A stretch of 32,651 nt of DNA from an uncultured Pseudomonadota bacterium. GTDB lineage: Bacteria; Pseudomonadota; Alphaproteobacteria; RUG11792. Under the pieces are notes generated by a model. It was not told the origin of the DNA, made no database searches, and was given only the letters and a program-made list of their open reading frames with translations. Location: positions 1-32,651 of the forward strand of contig CADBLQ010000004.1 of the NCBI GenBank assembly GCA_902795615.1. Reading direction: 5' to 3'. The first letter of the stretch is position 1. Each line of letters starts with the position of its first letter. The position numbers were made by a program, and so were the translations under genes. Of this stretch, positions 1 through 7,457 are shown piece after piece.

Positions 1-358
1 ACTGCTTATGGCTAATACCATTAAAATTAGTTTTTTAAACATTAATTGGTTGTTAACAAAAGGAACTGATTTTTGGATAGCTGGTAATGTGTTAAAAAAT
101 GTTTAATTGATGTTAATGCATGCCTTCTTTCCTCAATATAAAAAAATTTTTCCTTGCACCCACTTGCATTTCCTCCAAAAAGTTTCCTAATCTGTAACTA
201 GGAATGGTTCTCATTCCTAACAAATCCGGGGGAAGGTAATAACTGTTGTTGTGCAACTAGTACAGAGGTATAGGTTCACATACAATAACTACTAACGTTA
301 TATCCCACACTAAGATTTGTTTATTTTCAATAATTTTTTAAAAAGAAAGGAATTTTAT
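1..358. other. Non-coding leader upstream of capsid gene
   Basis: No convincing coding frame is visible. The stretch holds one clear hairpin: TAGGAATG at 199-206 and CATTCCTA at 212-219 form a perfect 8-bp stem with a 5-nt loop. No T-run follows, so it is a leader or boundary structure rather than a textbook terminator. ATGCATGCCT at 116-125 recurs at 1936-1945, on the far side of the capsid-holin pair. An AAAGAAAGG ribosome-binding site lies at 342-350. The missing capsid scaffold domain is not encoded here in frame. Confidence 0.6.
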
Positions 359-1333
359 ATGACAACAGAACGCCCTATGGCTTCAAATGAAACAGGGAAT
401 TTAGAATTACAAAAATTTCTTAGTTACCTAAGAGGTGAAAGTACTTTGAGTAATTCTATGCCTTTACCTGCTTCTTTATCACTTAATATTTCAAATAAGC
501 TAAAAATGCTCAGTCCCATACGGTCTTTAGCAAAAGTATTATATACAGGATTGGATAAACTGGATGTAATAGTTAATCTTAATACTAAGCCCTCATCAGG
601 TTGGGTAAGTGATACACTGATAAAATCAGATACTAATGCATCTGTATCAAAGGTGTCAATTTATCTTCATGAAGTATATTCACGTCCGATGGTATCTGCA
701 TCTGTTCTTGAAGATCAAAACGCACAAGTTGAAGATGTGATACAGGAAAGTATTGCGTCACAAATTGCAGAATTTGAGAACTATAGCTTCTTATATGGAG
801 ATGGAATTACACAACCTAAAGGGATTTTAAAATATGATATTGTAACATCTAATTATACTCTTGCGTCAAAAGCAATTGAGGGAATAACAGTTAATGATGG
901 ATTAAGTAGTTATAAAAAACTCGTTGAGCTTATGGATCTGTTACCATCTAAATATTTTTACGGAGCGTCATGGCTTATGTCTCGAAATGTTGCCTCAAAA
1001 TTACGCTATATGCAAGACAGTAATAGTGGAAAATTCATTTGGCAAAACGCCATATTACCAGGCACTCCCGATACGCTACTTGGTTACCCAGTAGCAATAT
1101 GTGATGATATGCCAAAAATGCTATCTAAAGAAGAGTTAGCAAAGGCAAAAAAACCGGTGGTGCCAATATTGTTTGGCAATTTCTATGAGGGCTACCAAAT
1201 TGCAGAAAGACCAGGCTTTAAGTTGCTTAAAGACCCATTTAACTCAAAACCATTTGTCGAGTTTTATGCTACTAAAAGAATTGGGGGCGATGTGGTAAAT
1301 CACAATGCAATAAAAGCACTAGTCTTAAATTGA
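359..1333 (+). CDS. HK97-fold major capsid protein, GTA-like, without delta domain
   Basis: Major capsid protein of the HK97 fold, 324 residues. The ATG at 359 is chosen because AAAGAAAGG ends 8 nt upstream; the frame is open further up to a TTG at 317 but that has no ribosome-binding site. Family signatures in order: a V-S-x-P-x-V-S-x-S-V-L-E-D block, the FENYSFLYGDGITQPKGIL stretch near residues 138-156, a W-L-M-S-R-N block, LLGYPVAICDDMP, and the C-terminal LLKDPFNSKPFVEFYATKR. The last resembles the RDP..KP.V.FY.TKR.GG end of alphaproteobacterial GTA and Rickettsiales prophage capsids. The protein begins almost at the position of a mature capsid (FLSYLRGE near residues 20-27), so the usual ~100-residue N-terminal scaffold is absent. 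No portal, protease or terminase is adjacent. It may be domesticated or a remnant. Confidence 0.88.
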   Translation: MTTERPMASNETGNLELQKFLSYLRGESTLSNSMPLPASLSLNISNKLKMLSPIRSLAKVLYTGLDKLDVIVNLNTKPSSGWVSDTLIKSDTNASVSKVSIYLHEVYSRPMVSASVLEDQNAQVEDVIQESIASQIAEFENYSFLYGDGITQPKGILKYDIVTSNYTLASKAIEGITVNDGLSSYKKLVELMDLLPSKYFYGASWLMSRNVASKLRYMQDSNSGKFIWQNAILPGTPDTLLGYPVAICDDMPKMLSKEELAKAKKPVVPILFGNFYEGYQIAERPGFKLLKDPFNSKPFVEFYATKRIGGDVVNHNAIKALVLN

Positions 1334-1352
1334 AAAACTTCACGCCTTTATT

Positions 1353-1360
1353 AAGGAGGT
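1353..1360 (+). promoter_or_regulatory. Near-perfect Shine-Dalgarno of the holin gene
   Basis: AAGGAGGT matches the 16S anti-SD almost perfectly and lies only 3 nt before the ATG at 1364. It is the strongest ribosome-binding site I noticed; most genes here have weak ones. It points to active, strong translation and argues against simple decay of this phage-derived pair. Confidence 0.75.
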
Positions 1361-1363
1361 GTT

Positions 1364-1885
1364 ATGATACCTGTTATAAATACAGTTTTATCAATTTGTT
1401 CATTACTTCCGTCATTATCCAAGACATTTTCAAAGTGGTTCAGTAAACATGATGCTAATTCAGTTTCTGAATTACTACTTAACATAACACAATCTATTAC
1501 CGGCACTAATGATGAAAAGGAAATGTTAGACCGGTTACGTAATGACGAACAATTATTAAATCATTTACGGGAAACAATAGTAAAAACTGAAGCTGAAATA
1601 GAACTAGCTCTGCTTAAAGATAGACAGGATGCCCGCAGACGTGATACAGCTCTTAATACACAAGGTATACGTAATGTCCGGGCAAATGTAATGGTACTGG
1701 CAGCATCACTTGGCTTAGTACTATGCCTAATGTTCATTGCCCAATGTCAAAAAGATATTCCTGGCGAAATAATCGGAATAGTATCTACTGTCGCGGGGAT
1801 ATTTGGTGCATGTCTTAAAGACGCCTACAGTTTCGAATTCGGCTCTTCACGTAACAAAACTAATTACAATTTCGATAGCCGCTAA
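1364..1885 (+). CDS. 3-TM holin of the GTA/phage release type
   Basis: 173-residue membrane protein resembling the 'holin of 3 TMs for gene-transfer release' family. A hydrophobic or amphipathic N-terminus (1-20) is followed by a charged helical stretch rich in Glu, Lys and Arg (50-110). Two close hydrophobic segments come next (about 111-126 and 134-150, separated by a short Gln/Cys/Lys loop). The end carries EFGSS (about 157-161), the typical C-terminal Y/F-x-FGSS motif of this family. Family role: inner-membrane pore that lets an endolysin escape during particle release. It lies 30 nt after the capsid gene in the same direction and probably shares its transcript. No endolysin gene is adjacent. 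Assignment rests on topology and the FGSS end; other phage membrane proteins are possible. Confidence 0.7.
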   Translation: MIPVINTVLSICSLLPSLSKTFSKWFSKHDANSVSELLLNITQSITGTNDEKEMLDRLRNDEQLLNHLRETIVKTEAEIELALLKDRQDARRRDTALNTQGIRNVRANVMVLAASLGLVLCLMFIAQCQKDIPGEIIGIVSTVAGIFGACLKDAYSFEFGSSRNKTNYNFDSR

Positions 1886-2090
1886 TCAATGCATGCACTA
1901 AAACATAGTTTTGGCTATACCGAAACACAGTTTTGATGCATGCCTCAGGGATGACCAAAGTTTTGATAATAGACCCTGAATCGAATGTTTACGGATAGCA
2001 AGACAACTACAATTTCTGTAGTAGTAATTAAGGAATTTTAATTTAGTACGCGACAGTTAAAAATATATGTTAGAATAGGATTAGGTTAGG
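1886..2090. other. Non-coding spacer with short repeats
   Basis: No coding frame is supported. ATGCATGC occurs at 1889-1896 and, as ATGCATGCCT, at 1936-1945. AGTTTTG occurs three times (1907-1913, 1929-1935, 1959-1965). TCAGGG (1945-1950) and CCCTGA (1974-1979) can form a 6-bp stem with a 23-nt loop. TAGAAT at 2071-2076 is a plausible -10 for the SRP RNA. I see no recognisable integrase attachment site. Confidence 0.5.
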
Positions 2091-2091
2091 T

Positions 2092-2184
2092 ATGTAGCAT
2101 TGGCGATAATGTTTAGTGGAACTGGTCAGGGTAGAAATACAGCATCCAACACTATTCATTTCGGGTTTTGCTGTTCATGCTTAA
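2092..2184 (+). ncRNA. ffs: Bacterial small SRP RNA (4.5S-type)
   Basis: Signal recognition particle RNA, binding Ffh for co-translational targeting. The conserved apical domain is visible: CTGGTCAGG at 2121-2129, an apical GTA-GAAA-TAC stem with a GNRA tetraloop at 2130-2139, then AGCA at 2141-2144. Flanking arms pair as expected: TGG with CCA, AGTG (2115-2118) with CACT (2150-2153), AATG (2108-2111) with CATT (2157-2160), and GCAT (2097-2100) with ATGC (2177-2180). About 90 nt fits the short alphaproteobacterial form. Ends are approximate. A candidate -10 (TAGAAT, 2071-2076) lies upstream. No strong terminator separates it from the next gene, which starts about 13 nt later. Confidence 0.88.
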
Positions 2185-2196
2185 CCTTTTAGCTCT

Positions 2197-2667
2197 ATGA
2201 AAAAAGATTTGTGGTCTGAATATATTCAATCAGTTACACCTATTGATAACTCAAATAAGTATATTACTCCATTGCAGGAATTACATTATTCAGTGGATAT
2301 GGAAAGATTGCGATTCTCTAGACAACAAAAGCACTTGATTAATGCTGTTTCGACTACAGAACGAGAACTAAGTCTATTTTCTCGTAAGCAGAAAAAACGA
2401 TTTAAAAGCGAGGTAAGTCTGGATTTACATGATAATTTTGATAATATTGATGCTGTTTTAGGCGATTTCTGTACTCGTTGTATTATCAATAATATCAAAT
2501 TTATTACTATAATTACTGGGAAAGGCAGAGGTATCGTCCGTGATAACGTAATTGACTGGTTAAAAAGTCATACTCATTTAGTAAGTGAGTATTTTGAAAT
2601 TAGAGATAGCAATAATGCGTGCGGTTCACTTGGCATTCGACTTAAAACACATAGGAATTTGGCATGA
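2197..2667 (+). CDS. Smr-domain protein (putative DNA nicking/RNA-binding)
   Basis: 156-residue stand-alone Smr protein. The N-terminal ~70 residues begin with the K-D-L-W...V-T-P-I pattern typical of alphaproteobacterial members, which supports this start despite the lack of a clear ribosome-binding site. The Smr domain spans roughly 72-150: an LDLHD motif near 75-79, ITGKGRGIV (the T-G-x-G loop), then NACGSLGIRLK in place of the usual GGxGAxxV/L end. The family is linked to endonuclease or RNA-cleaving activity; the exact role of the small form is not established. The gene overlaps tilS by 4 nt (ATGA), so the two are translationally coupled. Confidence 0.85.
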   Translation: MKKDLWSEYIQSVTPIDNSNKYITPLQELHYSVDMERLRFSRQQKHLINAVSTTERELSLFSRKQKKRFKSEVSLDLHDNFDNIDAVLGDFCTRCIINNIKFITIITGKGRGIVRDNVIDWLKSHTHLVSEYFEIRDSNNACGSLGIRLKTHRNLA

Positions 2668-3611
2668 TTATAACTCCCAAACTGTTTTCACAACTAATGA
2701 ATAAAATGAACGTATCCGGTAAGATGGTCGTTGGGTTATCAGGTGGAGCTGATAGTTTATGCCTTACTCTGCTTCTGAACGAGTATTGTCACAATAATAT
2801 ATTCGCGTGCATCGTTGACCATAAGCTACGTCCTACATCATCAACCGAAATTATTCCTATTATCGATATTTTAGAGCGGAAGAATATCAATTATTGTGTA
2901 AAAATATGGAAACACGACAAAATTACCGGTAATTTAGAACAGAAAGCCAGAATTGCTCGTTATGATTTGTTACATGAATATTGTAATAATGTCAAGGCAG
3001 ACGTTTTGTGTACTGCACATCACGCATTAGATCAATGGGAAACATTTTTTATGCGTTTATCTAGGGGATCGGGATTACGTGGGTTATCAGCTATACACCC
3101 CATTACTAACTTTAGAAACATAAAAATACTTCGACCGTTATTGGCATTTTCTCCACAAGATTTAAAAGAGACTTTGCTACAACGTTTTGGTATAGATAAA
3201 TACGTACATGATGAAATGAATGATGATGAGCATTATGAACGTGTTAGATGGCGTAAAGCATACTTAATGTTTAAAAATTACGAATTAACGACTGCTTCTA
3301 TTAATGCAACAATTAGACGGTTGAATAATGCTAATTCCTGCCTAGATGACATTGCAGAAAGATTAGTTTCTGAATGCTTTAATGGCAATTATTTGGAATT
3401 AAAAACATTTTGTCATCAGCCATTGGAATTACAAATAAGAATTTTGAATGGGATTGTTCAAAAGTTTACTCCTAGAATTATGTCCTATGAACTTTTAGAA
3501 CGTATGGCAAACGAAATAATAAAGCCAAAGTTCTCTGCAATTAACTTTGCCAAACTTATCTTTCGCAAAGATAGGACTAAAAATATAAAAATTTTTCCAG
3601 AAAATCGTTAA
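2664..3611 (+). CDS. tilS: tRNA(Ile)-lysidine synthase, short form
   Basis: TilS modifies C34 of the tRNA-Ile with CAU anticodon to lysidine so that it reads AUA, an essential step in the cytoplasm. The PP-loop SGGADS is at residues 26-31. GNLEQKARIARYDLL and TAHHALDQWETFFMRLSRGSG match the family's N-terminal catalytic domain. The protein has 315 residues, well below the ~430 of full-length TilS, and the C-terminal tRNA-binding domain is missing. Short TilS forms exist in reduced genomes, so function is likely retained. The Asp usual in the TAHHADDQ motif is Leu here. Confidence 0.92.
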   Translation: MIITPKLFSQLMNKMNVSGKMVVGLSGGADSLCLTLLLNEYCHNNIFACIVDHKLRPTSSTEIIPIIDILERKNINYCVKIWKHDKITGNLEQKARIARYDLLHEYCNNVKADVLCTAHHALDQWETFFMRLSRGSGLRGLSAIHPITNFRNIKILRPLLAFSPQDLKETLLQRFGIDKYVHDEMNDDEHYERVRWRKAYLMFKNYELTTASINATIRRLNNANSCLDDIAERLVSECFNGNYLELKTFCHQPLELQIRILNGIVQKFTPRIMSYELLERMANEIIKPKFSAINFAKLIFRKDRTKNIKIFPENR

Positions 3612-3754
3612 TTAAAAAATACCTGCATGTGGTTTCATATAAAAATATTTTTTAACAAATAATTAACTAATTATTCAATATACACAAGACATGTGGAACA
3701 AGTTGATGATTAATTATCGGTAAACAATTAATTTTTAAAAAAAGTAGGTATGCT

Positions 3755-5968
3755 ATGTCTAAGATTAGTAATTTTTCCTTGTTGGCGTATGGTATATTGC
3801 TACCAATAGTAAGCGTGTCAACAGAGCTGGCGTATTCAGCTATGCCCAACCGTGTTATTACGATGCATGATAAGGCTGAAAAAGTCATGTCGTCGATAAA
3901 ACCATTTCAACAACTCTGGTCGATAAGTGGTATGCAGATTTCAGATAGGGAACTCCTCAATACTGTTAGTTATGCAATTGACACAAATGTTAATACCGTA
4001 AATTCTATGTGTAATAATGAGTATTGGGGAATACAAAACCCATACAAATTATCAATCACCAATCTTAAGAAACTTATTACTGTAAGTCGTAATATTAATG
4101 TCAGAAAACAAATTGCTAGTTCTCTCTCTAAAGATTTAATATCTGTAGTAAGAAAGAACCAAGCTTGGAGAGAAGTAAAAAAGGAACGAGACCAGGCATT
4201 AAGTTTAATGACGGATTTTCTTATATACGAAACATTGCTGCAGTGCCAAAACAATCCTCAACTCGCAGTAACGCTTTCATTAAATTTGGACACAACGTCA
4301 GAACGGAGACTATATGCCGTCTTATATAGGAGTGCATACAAGCAAGTATGTGAACAACTATTAGCTAATGGGATGCGTAACACAGAGTTCGTTTTTGAAG
4401 AAGAGCAATTTAAAGAATTTGCAAATGAAACGCCAGCGAAGTATTTTAAACACGATTGGAACTGTTATCTAAATCAATTTAAAGTTATTCACTCAGGGGT
4501 AGTAGCAAATAAAGACAAAAAAATATGGATTAATTCTGTATTGTCAACTGTTAATACATTAAATAAACTTAGAAATCAATGTGTTCAAAGAATTAGAGCA
4601 TTAAATCCGAAAGCAAAGGGCAGTACAAATGAATTAATTACCGCATTTGAAAAATCTGATAGCTTTAAAAAAGCATTAGTTTCAGTAAACGGGTTTGTTA
4701 AGACTGAGATATTAAACCCTGATCATAATAATTTAGATTATTTGATATTTTTATGCAACTTTTATGACTTACAACTTTGTGTCAATAATAAAAAACTGAA
4801 ATCAATTGATACAGTAATTAATATTTGGCAAAATTTAATAAAAAATGTTAACAGAAATTTGCAACGACCACCTCAAAATTATTTAGCTGACTTGCACTTA
4901 ATTATGTCAATGTCAGCGATATCCGCATTTGACTACAAAATGGAAGTCAATGAGAAGAATATTAAAAACATTATTGACATATTTAATCAAATCCAAGAAT
5001 ATGGAGTGAAATTAAGTGGGCATAGTAGTGACACCTTTACAGGTTGTCATCTGGCAATATCCCTATTAAAATACGGTATTAAACCCGAAACATTCTTAAG
5101 TGAACTTTTATCAACAAAACAAAAACTATCTCATATTCACTTCAAAACAACGTGCTATTTGGCATTGTTATCTTGTATAGCGAACAACGATCGTAATTTT
5201 AAAACGTTTGGTTCTGCAGTAGAATTATATAAAACCATTGAAAAAATGTCTGAAAACAGTGCTTTTAGTGAACAAATAGTTATAAATTGTATAAATTTTT
5301 GGAAACAAGGCAACCTACCAGAATTTGTCCAGAAGTTTAACAAAGTTAAGTGTGTTTTTACAAACATAGAAAGTATAAAAAAATACTATAAGGGAAACAT
5401 TGATAGTGATGGTCTAGAATCGTTTTATCTATATGTAACAACGTATGGTTTCAAAATGGGAAATCCTGCAAATTATTTTACGAACAGGAAGTTTGTCAAC
5501 CGTGAAGAGCTTGTAAATTTACTCAAAGGAATAGATTTTGAAAATAAATCAACTGATAGTAAAATTAACTCATACGAATATCGTAATAGTAAAAATACTA
5601 TCAGGAAAACAAATGCAAATACTACAATACAAACTAATGTGATATCAAATAAAACAACTAATCAAAAAAATATTGCAACCAAAATAAATACGGATATTAC
5701 TGCAAAAACCATTGACACAACCAAAAAAAGTTTAAATAATATTAAAACAATTATCAAGAAAACAAAAAATGATGCGCAAGGCAATACGAAACAGAGCGTT
5801 TTAAATAATGGAGTAAAAAATATAAATAATACAGTCGTAATAAACCCAAAACTTACAAACAAGGTTATTAATATTTTTAATAAAAACACTGCTAAAATTC
5901 CAAATGTAAATAAAAAATTGAATATTACAAAAGTAATTAATAAAATAAAAAATAAAAACACTAAATAA
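3755..5968 (+). CDS. Large exported protein of unknown function with basic N/K/T-rich tail
   Basis: Not recognised. 737 residues. The N-terminus looks like a Sec signal peptide: a short Lys-containing start, a hydrophobic core at about 8-24, then a likely AYS-A type cleavage near 27-30. AGTAGG at 3743-3748 is a suitable ribosome-binding site. Residues ~50-600 look alpha-helical, with many Leu/Ile/Asn/Lys heptad-like stretches and several Cys. From about residue 605 onward the chain becomes low-complexity Asn/Lys/Thr/Ile, very basic, with repeated T-N, N-T-K and I-N-K units. A disordered, strongly positive tail on an exported protein could bind nucleic acid, LPS or host surfaces, or be a secretion signal; this is inference. 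It stands alone, followed by a terminator. Confidence 0.8.
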   Translation: MSKISNFSLLAYGILLPIVSVSTELAYSAMPNRVITMHDKAEKVMSSIKPFQQLWSISGMQISDRELLNTVSYAIDTNVNTVNSMCNNEYWGIQNPYKLSITNLKKLITVSRNINVRKQIASSLSKDLISVVRKNQAWREVKKERDQALSLMTDFLIYETLLQCQNNPQLAVTLSLNLDTTSERRLYAVLYRSAYKQVCEQLLANGMRNTEFVFEEEQFKEFANETPAKYFKHDWNCYLNQFKVIHSGVVANKDKKIWINSVLSTVNTLNKLRNQCVQRIRALNPKAKGSTNELITAFEKSDSFKKALVSVNGFVKTEILNPDHNNLDYLIFLCNFYDLQLCVNNKKLKSIDTVINIWQNLIKNVNRNLQRPPQNYLADLHLIMSMSAISAFDYKMEVNEKNIKNIIDIFNQIQEYGVKLSGHSSDTFTGCHLAISLLKYGIKPETFLSELLSTKQKLSHIHFKTTCYLALLSCIANNDRNFKTFGSAVELYKTIEKMSENSAFSEQIVINCINFWKQGNLPEFVQKFNKVKCVFTNIESIKKYYKGNIDSDGLESFYLYVTTYGFKMGNPANYFTNRKFVNREELVNLLKGIDFENKSTDSKINSYEYRNSKNTIRKTNANTTIQTNVISNKTTNQKNIATKINTDITAKTIDTTKKSLNNIKTIIKKTKNDAQGNTKQSVLNNGVKNINNTVVINPKLTNKVINIFNKNTAKIPNVNKKLNITKVINKIKNKNTK

Positions 5969-5981
5969 AACTCATTGATAG

Positions 5982-6010
5982 ATAGCAGATATTAAAGTCT
6001 GCTATTTTTC
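5982..6010 (+). terminator. Rho-independent terminator after the large exported protein
   Basis: ATAGCAGA (5982-5989) pairs perfectly with TCTGCTAT (5998-6005) across an 8-nt loop and is followed at once by a T-run to 6009. It lies 14 nt after the stop codon at 5968. Confidence 0.8.
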
Positions 6011-6029
6011 TATTCACTTAATCTTTGTT

Positions 6030-6059
6030 TTGCAAATCTTACGCAATATTTTTTACAAT
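6030..6059 (+). promoter_or_regulatory. Sigma-70-like promoter of the GlpT-family gene
   Basis: TTGCAA at 6030-6035 and TACAAT at 6054-6059 are separated by 18 nt, just after the terminator and about 34 nt before the ATG at 6093. Confidence 0.5.
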
Positions 6060-6092
6060 ATGGGAAAACTATTGGGATTTTGAGATTTAATT

Positions 6093-7385
6093 ATGCACGA
6101 TAGTATGACTGCTCAACAATATGCTAGACAGAATAAAGATTTTAGGTATTGGCGGATTAGAACTTTATACTCAATAATGATTGGATACGCTCTATTTTAT
6201 GTTGTCAGACAGAACTTTTCATATACAGTTCCGTCATTGTGTAATGAGTTAAGTATTACTAAAGGTGAAATTGGTCGTATAATGAGTATTGGGGCAATTT
6301 TATATGGAACAGGACGATTTTTATTTGGACTAGTTGGAGACAAGTACAGTGCTAGATATGTCATGGCAATTGGACTTGCTGGGTCAGGAATAATGAATAT
6401 TTTTTTAGGGTTTAGTTCGTGGTTTCCTGCAATTGTTTTATTTTTTTCTTTAAATCAGTGTTTTCAGTCGATGGGTAGTCCTCCATGTGCCAAAATGTTA
6501 GCAAACTGGTTTGGAAAATCCGAATTAGGAAGTAAGTGGGGCATTTGGAATACAGCGTTACATATAGGTGGAGCTTTTGCTGGTATATTATCGCCATGGT
6601 TACTAGAGCGTTTTGGTTGGCGTTACGTATTTTATGTACCTGGTATTATAGCTATCGCTATTTCAATACTTATATTTAACAGGCTTCGGGATACACCAAC
6701 ATCTATGGGATTACCGTCAATTGATGAAATAGAAGGGACGGTTCAAAAAGTTACTCATAATGCCCTCAGTTTCAAAGAAACAGCAAAGCTGATTATAACT
6801 AGTAAGGTCGTTTGGGTTATGGGATTTGCTAATTTTTTTATATACATTAATCGCATGACATTTATTAATTGGGGACCAACTCTATTGCAAGAAGGCAGAG
6901 GGAGTTCTCCTTTTTTATCAGGGCATCAAATGGCTCTATTTGATTTAGCTGGGATATTGGGTACAGTACTTGCTGGGTATATATCAGATAAGATAGCCAA
7001 GAACGGTAGAGTAGCGACAGCAACATTCTGCATGACAGGAGCAATTATAATGAATGGTCTGTTTTACTATATACCTCGAAATTCTATAGTATTAACATTT
7101 ATTTGTATGATGGGGCTTGGAGCATTAATGACAGCACCTATTGTATTAATTAATGCTTTTTTATCAGAGACTGTTAATAAAAAAACAGTCGCCACTGCTG
7201 TTGGCTTTGTTGGAACAATGGGGTATGTAGGTACTGCGGTAGCAGGGATAGGAATTGCATATATTGCAGAAAATTTCAGTTGGGATGCTGTTGTAATATC
7301 AACAACGGTAGCTTCAATAATGGCAACATTGCTATTTGGTATCATGTGGTACAGATGTACTAACAGTGATAATAAAAATGAATGA
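6093..7385 (+). CDS. MFS organophosphate:phosphate antiporter, GlpT/UhpC family
   Basis: 430-residue inner-membrane transporter with about 12 hydrophobic segments, the usual family length. It belongs to the organophosphate:Pi antiporter group (GlpT, UhpT, UhpC, PgtP). Signatures: ALFYVVRQNFSYTVPSL, YGTGRFLFGLVGDKYSARY, KWGIWNTALHIGGA and NRMTFINWGPTLL. Arg39 and Arg254 align with the two substrate-phosphate arginines of E. coli GlpT (R45 and R269), and His157 with GlpT H165, so transport competence is likely. Substrate cannot be fixed from sequence; glycerol-3-phosphate or a sugar phosphate is most likely. For an intracellular bacterium this would mean import of host phosphorylated metabolites in exchange for phosphate. 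It has its own promoter. Confidence 0.9.
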   Translation: MHDSMTAQQYARQNKDFRYWRIRTLYSIMIGYALFYVVRQNFSYTVPSLCNELSITKGEIGRIMSIGAILYGTGRFLFGLVGDKYSARYVMAIGLAGSGIMNIFLGFSSWFPAIVLFFSLNQCFQSMGSPPCAKMLANWFGKSELGSKWGIWNTALHIGGAFAGILSPWLLERFGWRYVFYVPGIIAIAISILIFNRLRDTPTSMGLPSIDEIEGTVQKVTHNALSFKETAKLIITSKVVWVMGFANFFIYINRMTFINWGPTLLQEGRGSSPFLSGHQMALFDLAGILGTVLAGYISDKIAKNGRVATATFCMTGAIIMNGLFYYIPRNSIVLTFICMMGLGALMTAPIVLINAFLSETVNKKTVATAVGFVGTMGYVGTAVAGIGIAYIAENFSWDAVVISTTVASIMATLLFGIMWYRCTNSDNKNE

Positions 7386-7408
7386 CATGTAGGCAATTAT
7401 GCTTTATG

Positions 7409-7437
7409 TTGAATAATGTACAATTGTTATGTATTAA
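7409..7437 (+). promoter_or_regulatory. Possible promoter of the PotD-like gene
   Basis: TTGAAT (7409-7414) and TATTAA (7432-7437) are 17 nt apart, about 20 nt before the GTG start at 7458. TAGGCA (7390-7395) and TGCCTA (7443-7448) form an inverted pair flanking the promoter. Confidence 0.35.
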
Positions 7438-7457
7438 ATTAATGCCTAATTTCTGCA

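Noticed and set aside
241-260. GTTG/CAAC inverted repeat in the capsid leader
   Set aside because: It has only 4 paired bases and would occur often by chance.
317-358. TTG start of the capsid gene adding 14 residues
   Set aside because: No ribosome-binding site precedes it, and the added residues come from the AT-rich leader that contains the ribosome-binding site of the ATG at 359.
5662-5961. Minus-strand open frame encoding a very hydrophobic 99-residue protein
   Set aside because: It is the mirror of the Asn/Lys/Thr-rich tail of the exported protein: antisense of AAA/AAT/ACA codons gives Phe/Ile/Cys-type residues. No ribosome-binding site or independent support.
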